Made by a program: the position numbers and the translations under genes
The notes under the pieces: model-generated
What the model was told of the DNA's origin: nothing
The model's input: only the letters and a program-made list of their open reading frames with translations
The model's database searches: none
Origin: SVTX01 sp045542075
Lineage (GTDB): Bacteria > Bacillota > Clostridia > Oscillospirales > CAG-272
DNA length: 56,651 nt
Direction of reading: 5' to 3'
NCBI GenBank assembly: GCA_045542075.1
Contig: JAZQKI010000016.1
Coordinates: 1-56,651, forward strand
Shown: positions 34,224 through 42,009 of the stretch, in pieces
Layout of the letters: each line of letters begins with the position of its first letter
How positions within the stretch are numbered: position 1 is the first letter of the stretch

Positions 34224-34499
34224 ATGAATGAAGCACTTGGTATGGTAGAGACAAGAGGTCTTGTAGCAGCAATCGAGGCAGCAGATGCTATGGTTAAGGC
34301 TGCAAACGTAGAACTCATCGGTTCCGAGAAGATCGGTTCCGGACTCGTAAGCGTTATGGTTCGCGGAGACGTTGGAGCTGTTAAGGCTGCTGTAGAGGCA
34401 GGCGGAGCTGCTGCTTCCAGACTCGGCGAGGTTATCGCTACACACGTTATCCCCAGACCCCACACAGACGTTAACAAGCTTCTTCCTACGCTTGGCTAA
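34224..34499 (+). CDS. BMC-H shell protein (PduA-like), copy 2
   Basis: A 91-residue hexameric shell protein, 85 of 91 residues identical to the protein at 33561-33836. Differences are at residues 2, 30, 81 and 89-91, the last three at the extreme C-terminus. The pore Gly-Ser-Gly is unchanged. AAAGGAG lies upstream of the ATG. It ends the shell-gene block and is followed by a 185-base gap with hairpins. Confidence 0.93.
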   Translation: MNEALGMVETRGLVAAIEAADAMVKAANVELIGSEKIGSGLVSVMVRGDVGAVKAAVEAGGAAASRLGEVIATHVIPRPHTDVNKLLPTLG

Positions 34500-34517
34500 T
34501 ATCTTTGGGATGTCGAA

Positions 34518-34666
34518 TGCGAGGGCTTTCACAAAAGCCCTCGCACCCCCTGAAAATAATTGCTATATAAATGGAATAAACACCGTTGTTTATTTTGTTC
34601 ATACGGCAATTAGCCGTTCTAAAATAAGTAATAAAAATTCAGATATTATATGGCGGGAAATCCCGC
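34518..34666 (+). promoter_or_regulatory. Intercistronic hairpins before pduL
   Basis: TGCGAGGGCTTT pairs with AAAGCCCTCGCA (34518-34545) in a strong stem lacking a T-run. ACGGC/GCCGT (34603-34617) forms a small palindrome, and GCGGGA/TCCCGC (34653-34666) lies just before the pduL ribosome binding site AGGAAAGG. Together they could lower expression of downstream genes relative to shell proteins. Nothing in the rest of this gap is recognisable. Confidence 0.55.
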
Positions 34667-34684
34667 AGGAAAGGAAGCGTCACT

Positions 34685-35335
34685 ATGGAATTAACATCCG
34701 CAGCAATCGCCGATATCGTAAAAAAGGTGATATCCGAAATGGGTACGTCGGACACAGATAATCAGATCCCCGTCGGAATCTCCAACAGACATATCCACTT
34801 AAGCCGCGAAGACCTTGAAACCCTTTTTGGAGCAGGCTACGAGCTTACACCCATAAAGGATCTTTCACAGCCCGGTCAGTACGCATGCAAGGAAACTCTC
34901 ACTCTTATAGGTCCCTCAATGCGTCCTATTGAGAACGTGCGCGTGCTTGGTCCTCTGCGTAAATCAAGCCAGGTAGAGATATCTATGACGGACTCCTTCG
35001 TGCTTAAGGTAAAGCCCCCCGTACGCGAGTCGGGTAAAATCCAGGGCTCCGCTCCCGTGACAATAATCGGTCCCAAGGGTATAGTTTCTCTCAAGGAGGG
35101 CTGTATCATAGCTAACCGTCACATTCATATGAGCCCTGCAGATGCGCAGAAATTCGGCGTAAAGGACGGAGATTATATCAATGTCGATGCCTTCGGCGGC
35201 ACAAGAAAGACCAGATGGTATGACGTCCAGATAAGAGTACACAAGGATTTCAGACTTGAGATGCACGTCGACACTGATGACGCAAATGCAGTCGGATTCA
35301 AGAACGGCAGCACCGTCACAGTTGCTAAAGACTAA
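34685..35335 (+). CDS. pduL: Phosphate propanoyltransferase PduL
   Basis: A 216-residue PduL-type phosphotransacylase converting propionyl-CoA and phosphate to propionyl-phosphate and CoA, which regenerates CoA inside the compartment. Seen: an N-terminal encapsulation helix (LTSAAIADIVKKVISEMG, residues 3-20), zinc-binding NRHIHLS at 34-40 and the second NRHIHMS, plus the GPKGIVSL and FRLEMHVDTDDANA segments of the tandem beta-barrel fold. Full length. It acts between the aldehyde dehydrogenase and acetate kinase. Confidence 0.95.
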   Translation: MELTSAAIADIVKKVISEMGTSDTDNQIPVGISNRHIHLSREDLETLFGAGYELTPIKDLSQPGQYACKETLTLIGPSMRPIENVRVLGPLRKSSQVEISMTDSFVLKVKPPVRESGKIQGSAPVTIIGPKGIVSLKEGCIIANRHIHMSPADAQKFGVKDGDYINVDAFGGTRKTRWYDVQIRVHKDFRLEMHVDTDDANAVGFKNGSTVTVAKD

Positions 35336-35353
35336 TTTTTGAGGTATTAAGAT

Positions 35354-35611
35354 ATGTTAAAAGGTAAAGTAGTAGGACACATTGTTTCCACAAATAAGAT
35401 TGAAAAGCTTGTAGGCAATAAGTTTTTAGAGGTAAGGCTCATCGAAAATGAAACTCTTACCGATAAGTACATAGTAGCCGTTGACAGACTCGTAAGTGCG
35501 GGTATTGGCGAGACAGTTCTCGTTACCACGGGAAGCAGCGCAAGAATGGCTCTCGGCGACGAGTATGCTCCCGTTGACGCGGTCATCGTAGGAATAGTCG
35601 ATAAGGTATAA
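35354..35611 (+). CDS. pduN: BMC-P vertex protein (EutN/CcmL/PduN family)
   Basis: An 85-residue pentameric shell protein that caps the vertices of the compartment. Seen: KVVGHIVSTNKIEKLVGNKF at the N-terminus, VAVDRLVSAGIGETVLVTTGSSAR, and VDAVIVGIVDKV at the end, all characteristic of the family. Only one such gene is present, as is common. It starts 18 bases after pduL. Confidence 0.94.
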   Translation: MLKGKVVGHIVSTNKIEKLVGNKFLEVRLIENETLTDKYIVAVDRLVSAGIGETVLVTTGSSARMALGDEYAPVDAVIVGIVDKV

Positions 35612-35639
35612 GAAAAAATACGTCCGAAAGGGCGCGTAG

Positions 35640-36980
35640 GTGCGCAAATTAAGAAATATGTCAGAATTAAAATCAATTATGCAAAACGCAGCAATCGTCG
35701 GTGCGGGCGGAGCAGGATTCCCTTCCTTTGCCAAGCTTGCGGACGGTGCTGATATACTCGTTATAAACTGCGCGGAATGTGAACCTCTCATGTATACGGA
35801 CTATATGCTCATGCGTGAGGAAATGGCAAAGATCGTTGAGGGTGCGCAGATAATCATCAAAGAGACAAGCATCAAGCACGCGTATATGTCGCTTAAAGCT
35901 CACAAGGCAGAAATGCTCGGCCTTACCGACGGTCAGGTGCTTGGCGAGGGAGTAACTGTAAAGGCCGTTCCCGACGTTTACCCTATGGGTGACGAAATAA
36001 ACCTTATATACGAGGCTACGGGCAGACTTGTGAAGCCCGGAAACCTTCCCATAACCGCGGGTGTTATCGTGCTTAACGGCGAGACGGTATATAACGTCCG
36101 TCAGGCAGTGATAGAAAACACTCCTGTTGTGGAAAAGTGGGTAACAATAGGCGGAGATATTCCCGAAAGATATACCGTCAGAGTTCCCGTCGGAATGAGA
36201 GTATCCGAGCTTTTTGATACACTCGGCATCAAGGTCCGTCCCGACCAGGTAGTTATCAGCGGCGGTCCTTCCATGGGCTCTATTGTAAGATACGAGACCG
36301 AGCTCATCACAAAGACCACAAAAGCCATACTCATTCTTCCCAATAATATAAATTGTGTTGCTCACAAGCAGATATCTATGGAGGATATGCTTCGACGCGC
36401 CGCGTCCTGCTGCTGCGGTTGTAACCGTTGCACAGAGCTTTGCCCCAGAAACCTTCTCGGTTATCCTCTGGAGCCTCACAAGATGATAAGAGCCGCTATG
36501 ACAAATGCGGTGCTCAATGACCCTGAGCTTATCAAGACAGCTTCCCTTTGCTGTTCCTGCGGCGTATGTGCCGAGGCGGCATGCTGTCAGGATATATCCC
36601 CCAAGGACGTTATCCTTCATCTCAAGGGTATTCTCGCAAAGAACAAGATAAGATTTACCGCGGGCAGCGAGGAATATACTCCCGACCGTGACAGAAAATA
36701 TCACATGATCTCCTCTGACAGATGGCAGGATATACTCGGCGTGCGCAGATTTGACCACGTCACAAGGTACATCCCGAAGCAGATCAAGGCAGACAGAGTT
36801 GAGATAAAAATGTCCCAGCACATCGGCGCGCCTTCTGTTCCGACGGTTAAGGTTGGCGACAGCGTCGTTGTAGGTCAGGTCATCGCAAACGCGGGAGCAG
36901 GCCTCTCCATTCCTCAGCACGCGTCGATAAACGGTAAGGTCACCTCCGTTGACGCGACCAAAATAGTAATTGAAGCATAA
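35640..36980 (+). CDS. pduS: PduS/RnfC-like flavin and iron-sulfur protein
   Basis: A 446-residue electron-transfer protein related to RnfC and to PduS. Seen: an N-terminal nucleotide site with VGAGGAGFPSFAKL, the NCAECEPL loop, an SLBB-like middle region, two cluster motifs (CCCGCNRCTELCPRN and CCSCGVCAEAACC) for [4Fe-4S] centres, and a C-terminal barrel domain. It may pass electrons between NADH and a shell-bound cluster, for example on the PduT-like protein. A B12 role, as in the Pdu system, is unlikely because the dehydratase here needs no B12. I read GTG 35640 as start (AAAGGG upstream); ATG 35658 lacks a site. Confidence 0.9.
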   Translation: MRKLRNMSELKSIMQNAAIVGAGGAGFPSFAKLADGADILVINCAECEPLMYTDYMLMREEMAKIVEGAQIIIKETSIKHAYMSLKAHKAEMLGLTDGQVLGEGVTVKAVPDVYPMGDEINLIYEATGRLVKPGNLPITAGVIVLNGETVYNVRQAVIENTPVVEKWVTIGGDIPERYTVRVPVGMRVSELFDTLGIKVRPDQVVISGGPSMGSIVRYETELITKTTKAILILPNNINCVAHKQISMEDMLRRAASCCCGCNRCTELCPRNLLGYPLEPHKMIRAAMTNAVLNDPELIKTASLCCSCGVCAEAACCQDISPKDVILHLKGILAKNKIRFTAGSEEYTPDRDRKYHMISSDRWQDILGVRRFDHVTRYIPKQIKADRVEIKMSQHIGAPSVPTVKVGDSVVVGQVIANAGAGLSIPQHASINGKVTSVDATKIVIEA

Positions 36981-37011
36981 AACCAAAATATAGATAAAGC
37001 AGGTATCACAA

Positions 37012-37557
37012 ATGTATCAGGCAATAGGTGTTATTGAACTTAAAAGTATAGCAAAGGGCATTGAGGCGACAGATGCCGCACTCAAGAGCGCGGGCATAAG
37101 TCTTATTTCCGCTCGCCCCGCTTGTCCCGGCAAATTTGAGATAATCCTCACGGGTACCATCTCAAACGTCACAAGCTCTGTTGAGCACGTCAAGGAAAGA
37201 TTTGGCGACAAGCTTGTTGACTCCTCCATAATCGGACGTATTGATCCCCAGGTCATCACCGCACTCTTCGGCACTATGTCTGCTGAAAAGAAGGGCAGTC
37301 TCGGTATCATCGAGACCTTCTCCGCCGCAAGCATCATCAAGGCGGCTGATATTGCGGTCAAGACCGCTAAGGTCGCTGTATACGAGCTTCGCGTGTCCAG
37401 AGGTATGGGCGGCAAGGGCGTCGTCCTTATCACGGGTGACGTTGGCGACGTTTCCGCTGCCGTTGAGGCAGGCGCAAACTACGCAAAGGATCAGGGCCTC
37501 TATCACAACTGCGCAGTTATTCCCGCCCCCCACGAGCATCTCTGGGAGCAGATATAA
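37012..37557 (+). CDS. pduT: BMC-T tandem-domain shell protein (PduT-like)
   Basis: A 181-residue protein with two fused BMC domains (about residues 1-90 and 95-181), forming trimers that look like hexamers. The first domain carries ARPACPGKF with Cys38 in the pore loop, the same residue that binds a [4Fe-4S] cluster at the three-fold axis in Citrobacter PduT. This supports electron transfer across the shell, probably with the PduS-like protein encoded 32 bases upstream. Confidence 0.93.
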   Translation: MYQAIGVIELKSIAKGIEATDAALKSAGISLISARPACPGKFEIILTGTISNVTSSVEHVKERFGDKLVDSSIIGRIDPQVITALFGTMSAEKKGSLGIIETFSAASIIKAADIAVKTAKVAVYELRVSRGMGGKGVVLITGDVGDVSAAVEAGANYAKDQGLYHNCAVIPAPHEHLWEQI

Positions 37558-37582
37558 AAATACATAAGAAGGATTTTGAGAA

Positions 37583-40114
37583 ATGAGTAAGATTAAATTT
37601 ACAATCGAAAAGTCCCCGAGAATTCAGCGACTTGTTGATCATCTGTATGCTAACATGCCCGAGATCGAGGCTGACAGAGCCGAGCTTATCACGGAGAGCT
37701 ACAAGCAGACCGAGGGTCAGCCTATAGTTAAGCGTCGCTCCGCGGCTTTTCGCCACATACTTGAAAATATTCCGATAATAATCCGTCCCGACGAGCTTAT
37801 CGTAGGTAGTAACTCCATCGCTCCCCGCGGCTGTCAGACCTTCCCCGAGTACTCATTTGAGTGGCTCGAGCTTGAGTACGACACGTTTGCGACACGTGAG
37901 GCAGACCCCTTCTACATTTCGCCCTCCACGGTCGAAAGACTCAAGAAGGTTTACCCCTATTGGAAGGGCAAGACCGTAAGCGACCTTGCTACAGAGAGCA
38001 TGGACGAAAAGGTTCGCGACGTATTCTTCAACCACGGCATATTCACAGTAGGAAACTATTTCTATAACGGAATCGGTCATATAAACGTTGACTACGCAAA
38101 GGTTATAAACTGCGGACTTGAGTCTGTCATCGCAGACGCGCAGAGCCGCATCAATAATCTTTCCATGGGCAAGGGTGACTACATCAGACGCAAGAGATTC
38201 CTTGAGGCTGTCATTGAAAGCTGCGAGGCTGTTATAACATACGCAAGACGTTATTCTGCTCTGGCTCTTGATATGGCTTCTCAGTGCACCGACAGCGTGC
38301 GCAAGGCTGAGCTTCTCAGAATTGCCGAGGCGTGCGACAGAGTTCCCGCAAAGCCCGCGCGCAGCTTCTATGAGGCTTGCCAGGCATTCTGGTTCATCCA
38401 GCAGCTTCTTCAGTGCGAGTCCAGCGGACACTCCATATCCCCCGGACGCTTTGACAGATATATGTATCCCCTCTTCAAGCAGGATATTGACTCCGGCAAG
38501 CTCACATACGAGCAGGCTCAGGAATATCTCGATTGTATCTGGGTAAAGCTCAATGACCTTAACAAGGTAAGAGACGCGGCATCTGCCGAGGGCTTTGCAG
38601 GCTACGGCTTGTTCCAGAACCTTATCGTAGGCGGTCAGGACGAGAGCGGACTTGACACCACAAACGAGCTTTCTTATATGTGTATGGAGGCTCAGCTCCA
38701 CGTACGTCTCCCCCAGCCTTCACTTTCTATCCGTGTCTGGAACGGAACACCTCACGACCTTCTTATCAAGGCTGCATCCGTTGTACGCGAGGGACTTGGC
38801 GTTCCCGCATTCTACAACGACGAGGTAATTATCCCCTCCATCATGTCCAAGGGCCTTACTCTCGAGGACGCGCGTGACTACTGTATTATCGGTTGTGTAG
38901 AGCCTCAGAAGGGCGCAAAGACTGACGGCTGGCACGATGCGGCATTCTTCAATATGTGCCGTCCTCTCGAGCTTGTTTTCTCAAACGGCGTTGACAAGGG
39001 CGAACAGATAGGTCCTCGCACAGGCGAGGTCGAGCAGATGACCACCTTTGAGGAGTTCTATGAGGCTTACAAGACTCAGGAGCTTGCTCTTATTGAGATG
39101 ATGGTTCACGCTGACAACGCGGTTGACTACGCTCACAGCATTCGCTGTCCTCTCCCCTTCCAGTCTTGTCTTTGCGACGACTGTATGGACAAGGGACTCA
39201 GCCTTCAGGAAGGCGGCGCGCACTATAACTTCACAGGACCTCAGGGCTTCGGTATAGCTAATATGACCGACGCGCTCATCGCCATGAGAACCCTCGTATT
39301 CGAGGAAAAGAAGGTCAGCATGGCTGAAATGAAGCAGGCACTTGCAGATAACTTCGGTAAGGGTATCATGCCCAAAAAGGCGCTTGAGCTTACTATTGAG
39401 GCATCCAAGCTTGCAAACGCTCAGGGTATCGACGTAAACGAAAAGTTCATTTCTGAGGTATATAAGAGCCTCACTACCGCATCCACAGTTTCCGACGCAA
39501 AGAAGGCAAGATATCAGGAGATCCTTGATATGATAGCAGAGCTTCCCAAGTACGGAAACGATATTCGTGAGGTTGACCTGTTTGCCCGTGAGGTATGCAA
39601 TACATACACCAAGCCCTTTGAAAACTTCACCAACAACCGTGGCGGTGTATATCAGGCAGGACTTTACCCCGTTTCCGCAAACGTACCGCTCGGCTACCAG
39701 ACAGGCGCTACCCCCGACGGCAGACTTGCTTACACCCCCATCGCGGACGGCGTAGGCCCCGCTTCGGGTCGTGACGTTCTCGGCCCTACGGCTACCGCAA
39801 ACTCCGTAGCACGCCTTGACCACGGCATCGCCTCCAACGGAACACTCTTTAACCAGAAATTCCATCCCTCCGCGCTCTCGGGCATGGAAGGACTTGAAAA
39901 ATTCGTAGCTTACCTGCGCGGCTACTTCGATCAGAAGGGTATGCACGTTCAGTATAACGTCATCTCTCGTGAGACACTTCTCGACGCGCAGAAGCACCCC
40001 GAAAATTATAAGAACCTCGTTGTAAGAGTTGCAGGCTATAGCGCACTCTTTACAACCCTCTCCCGCTCGCTTCAGGACGATATCATAAATCGTACCGAAC
40101 AGACGGGAATATAA
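37583..40114 (+). CDS. Glycyl radical diol dehydratase (B12-independent propanediol dehydratase type)
   Basis: An 843-residue glycyl radical enzyme. The thiyl Cys438 and Glu440 lie in IIGCVEPQKGAKTDGWHD, the motif of B12-independent glycerol/propanediol dehydratases, and the radical Gly818 is in VRVAGYSALF. It should convert 1,2-propanediol to propionaldehyde. A pyruvate formate-lyase would have two adjacent Cys at the active site, and choline TMA-lyase differs around this motif, so both are less likely. No N-terminal encapsulation extension is seen: the catalytic domain begins within about ten residues. It is oxygen-sensitive and needs the activase encoded 232 bases downstream. Confidence 0.93.
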   Translation: MSKIKFTIEKSPRIQRLVDHLYANMPEIEADRAELITESYKQTEGQPIVKRRSAAFRHILENIPIIIRPDELIVGSNSIAPRGCQTFPEYSFEWLELEYDTFATREADPFYISPSTVERLKKVYPYWKGKTVSDLATESMDEKVRDVFFNHGIFTVGNYFYNGIGHINVDYAKVINCGLESVIADAQSRINNLSMGKGDYIRRKRFLEAVIESCEAVITYARRYSALALDMASQCTDSVRKAELLRIAEACDRVPAKPARSFYEACQAFWFIQQLLQCESSGHSISPGRFDRYMYPLFKQDIDSGKLTYEQAQEYLDCIWVKLNDLNKVRDAASAEGFAGYGLFQNLIVGGQDESGLDTTNELSYMCMEAQLHVRLPQPSLSIRVWNGTPHDLLIKAASVVREGLGVPAFYNDEVIIPSIMSKGLTLEDARDYCIIGCVEPQKGAKTDGWHDAAFFNMCRPLELVFSNGVDKGEQIGPRTGEVEQMTTFEEFYEAYKTQELALIEMMVHADNAVDYAHSIRCPLPFQSCLCDDCMDKGLSLQEGGAHYNFTGPQGFGIANMTDALIAMRTLVFEEKKVSMAEMKQALADNFGKGIMPKKALELTIEASKLANAQGIDVNEKFISEVYKSLTTASTVSDAKKARYQEILDMIAELPKYGNDIREVDLFAREVCNTYTKPFENFTNNRGGVYQAGLYPVSANVPLGYQTGATPDGRLAYTPIADGVGPASGRDVLGPTATANSVARLDHGIASNGTLFNQKFHPSALSGMEGLEKFVAYLRGYFDQKGMHVQYNVISRETLLDAQKHPENYKNLVVRVAGYSALFTTLSRSLQDDIINRTEQTGI

Positions 40115-40123
40115 GGAGGAGAA

Positions 40124-40200
40124 TGCGGGGAAACCTTTTTTGAAAAAAAGGCTTTCCCCGCACCCCATCCAAAAAACTACCGAAAAATATTATTTGATCC
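40124..40200 (+). repeat. Dispersed hairpin repeat, copy 2, between dehydratase and activase
   Basis: TGCGGGGAAACC with its T-run pairs with AAAAAAAGG and TTTCCCCGCA (40124-40162). It is followed by CCCCATCC, AAAAAACTACCG and AAAAATAT. The same order occurs in inverse orientation at 3109-3190. Downstream, TAAAATT/AATTTTA forms a small palindrome at 40258-40274. The element may reduce read-through into the activase gene. Confidence 0.65.
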
Positions 40201-40346
40201 TACATTTAACTATCGAAAAATTTTTAGTTATTTAATTTGGTAATAGAACAGACGTATTAAAATTGATAATTTTACGTTTTTATATGGGTTGTTTAGCAAC
40301 AGCTTGCATAAAAGCGCAAAAGCAAATTTATGAAAGGAGAAAGAAT

Positions 40347-41144
40347 ATGGCAAATAATATATACGAGCAGACAGGCCGTATTTTTGATATTCAGCGTTAT
40401 TCCATACACGACGGCCCGGGCATTCGTACCATAATATTCCTCAAAGGATGCTTTCTCCGTTGCAAATGGTGCTGTAATCCCGAGTCTCAGTCCTACGAAA
40501 TACAGGAGATGACAACAGGCGGCAAAACAAAGATAGTAGGTCGTGACGTCACCGTGCGTGAGGTCGTTGACGAGGTTATGAAGGACGCCGTCTATTTCAG
40601 ACGAAGCGGCGGCGGTATCACCCTGTCGGGCGGCGAATGTATGGCTCAGCCCGAGTTTTGCGAGGCATTGCTCCGCGCGTTCAAGGAATACGGCATGAGC
40701 ACCGCTATTGAGACCACAGCGTTTGCGCGCCCCGAGGTCGTACAGCGCATACTCCCTCACGTTGACCACTTCCTTATGGACATAAAGCACGTAAATTCCA
40801 AAAAGCATGAGATGTTCACAGGTCAGCCAAACGAGCAGATACTTGAAAATGCAAAATACATAGCGGAGAACGCAAAGCATCTTATCATAAGAGTCCCCAC
40901 CGTTCCGACCTTTAACGCGACGGTCGAGGAAATTCAGGCAATAGCTCGCTTTGCGGACAGTCTTCCCAACGTCACCGAGCTCCACCTGCTTCCCTATCAC
41001 CGTCTCGGTCAGGACAAGTACGCAGGCATCGGCAGAGAGTATTCTCTTGCTGACATAGAGCCTCCTTGCGCCAAGGGCATGAACAAGCTTCTCACGGCGG
41101 CACAGGCAGTTTGCACGAAGGTCCACGTACAAATTGGCGGATAA
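40347..41144 (+). CDS. Glycyl radical enzyme activase (radical SAM), short form
   Basis: A 265-residue radical SAM activase that installs the glycyl radical on the dehydratase. Seen: YSIHDGPGIRTIIFLKGC, cluster motif CFLRCKWCC (CxxxCxxC), SGGGITLSGGECMAQPEF, and LLPYHRLGQDKYAGIG. The stretch between the cluster motif and GGGITLSGGE holds no further Cys, so the ferredoxin-like insert with extra clusters, usual in diol dehydratase and choline-lyase activases, is missing; the protein has the pyruvate formate-lyase activase layout. I chose ATG 40347 (GAAAGGAGA upstream). Confidence 0.92.
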   Translation: MANNIYEQTGRIFDIQRYSIHDGPGIRTIIFLKGCFLRCKWCCNPESQSYEIQEMTTGGKTKIVGRDVTVREVVDEVMKDAVYFRRSGGGITLSGGECMAQPEFCEALLRAFKEYGMSTAIETTAFARPEVVQRILPHVDHFLMDIKHVNSKKHEMFTGQPNEQILENAKYIAENAKHLIIRVPTVPTFNATVEEIQAIARFADSLPNVTELHLLPYHRLGQDKYAGIGREYSLADIEPPCAKGMNKLLTAAQAVCTKVHVQIGG

Positions 41145-41195
41145 TTGCTCCGCAAGCAGATCAGCACAGACCAAATCTCAAACAGGAGAAAACAA

Positions 41196-41567
41196 ATGGC
41201 AGATATTTTTGATATGCATGATAAAATGCGAATAGTTCAGGAGCTGGTGCCCGGTAGGCAGATAACTCTTGCGCATATAATCGCAAATCCCGACCCCATT
41301 CTCTATCAGAAGCTGGGTCTTGACCCTTCGCTTGACTACAGTCACTCGGCGATCGGTATTCTTACCGTCAGCCCCGCAGAGACCGCGGTCATCACCGCGG
41401 ATATAGCTCTCAAGTCCTCGGGCGCGGAGCTTGGCTTTGTTGACAGATTCTCGGGCACGCTCATAATCACGGGCAGAGTTGCGGAGGTTGAGTCCTCCTT
41501 CAACGCGATAAGCGACTATTTCAAGGGTACTCTCGGCTTTACCGTTTGCGACGTAACAAAGACCTGA
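41196..41567 (+). CDS. pduU: PduU/EutS-like circularly permuted BMC shell protein
   Basis: A 123-residue shell protein of the PduU/EutS type, a permuted BMC-H whose N-terminal strands form a beta-barrel over the pore. Seen: RIVQELVPGRQITLAHIIAN near the start, then the BMC core (SAIGILTVSPAETAVITADI; GTLIITGRVAEVESSFNAI). In Salmonella, PduU is the shell partner of PduV, and here the PduV-like gene overlaps its stop codon. ATG 41196 follows CAGGAGAA. Confidence 0.92.
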   Translation: MADIFDMHDKMRIVQELVPGRQITLAHIIANPDPILYQKLGLDPSLDYSHSAIGILTVSPAETAVITADIALKSSGAELGFVDRFSGTLIITGRVAEVESSFNAISDYFKGTLGFTVCDVTKT

Positions 41568-41992
41568 TGAAAAAGCTTATACTTATGGGTCGCGTAGCGG
41601 CGGGCAAGACTACCTTGACGCAGGCGCTCAAGGGCGAGCAGCTTTCATACTGCAAGACTCAGTATATAAATTACATGGACACCATAATCGACACCCCCGG
41701 TGAATATATGCAGGTCCACGGACTTGGCGCGGCGTTAGCTCTTTATGCATACGAGGCGGACGTGGTCGGAATCGTGGTAAGCGCAAACGAGCCTTATTGC
41801 GTATTTCCTCCCAATATCACCTGCATGGTTAACCGTGACGTCATAGGCATTATTACGGGTGTTGACAAGCCCGACGCGAATATCCCCTTAGCTGAACAGT
41901 GGATGCAGAATATAGGCTGCAAAACAGTCTTTCACGTCAGCTCATATTCGGGCGAGGGGCTCAACGAAATTATAGACTATCTCAATAAATAA
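41567..41992 (+). CDS. pduV: PduV/EutP-like small GTPase
   Basis: A 141-residue Ras-like P-loop protein. Seen: P-loop GRVAAGKTTL at about residues 8-17 and the DTPGEYMQVHGL switch segment. The usual (N/T)KxD guanine-specificity motif reads TGVDKPD, so nucleotide preference is uncertain. Salmonella PduV is reported to bind PduU on the shell and to associate with filament-like movement of compartments. Its start overlaps the PduU stop (ATGA-type junction), implying coupled synthesis. It leads directly into the ParA-type gene. Confidence 0.9.
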   Translation: MKKLILMGRVAAGKTTLTQALKGEQLSYCKTQYINYMDTIIDTPGEYMQVHGLGAALALYAYEADVVGIVVSANEPYCVFPPNITCMVNRDVIGIITGVDKPDANIPLAEQWMQNIGCKTVFHVSSYSGEGLNEIIDYLNK

Positions 41993-42009
41993 TCATATCT
42001 GGAGGCTAT

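Noticed and set aside
34492..34761. An open frame crossing from the end of a BMC-H gene into pduL
   Set aside because: It runs through two hairpins and the pduL ribosome binding site in another frame, and its product has no recognisable pattern.
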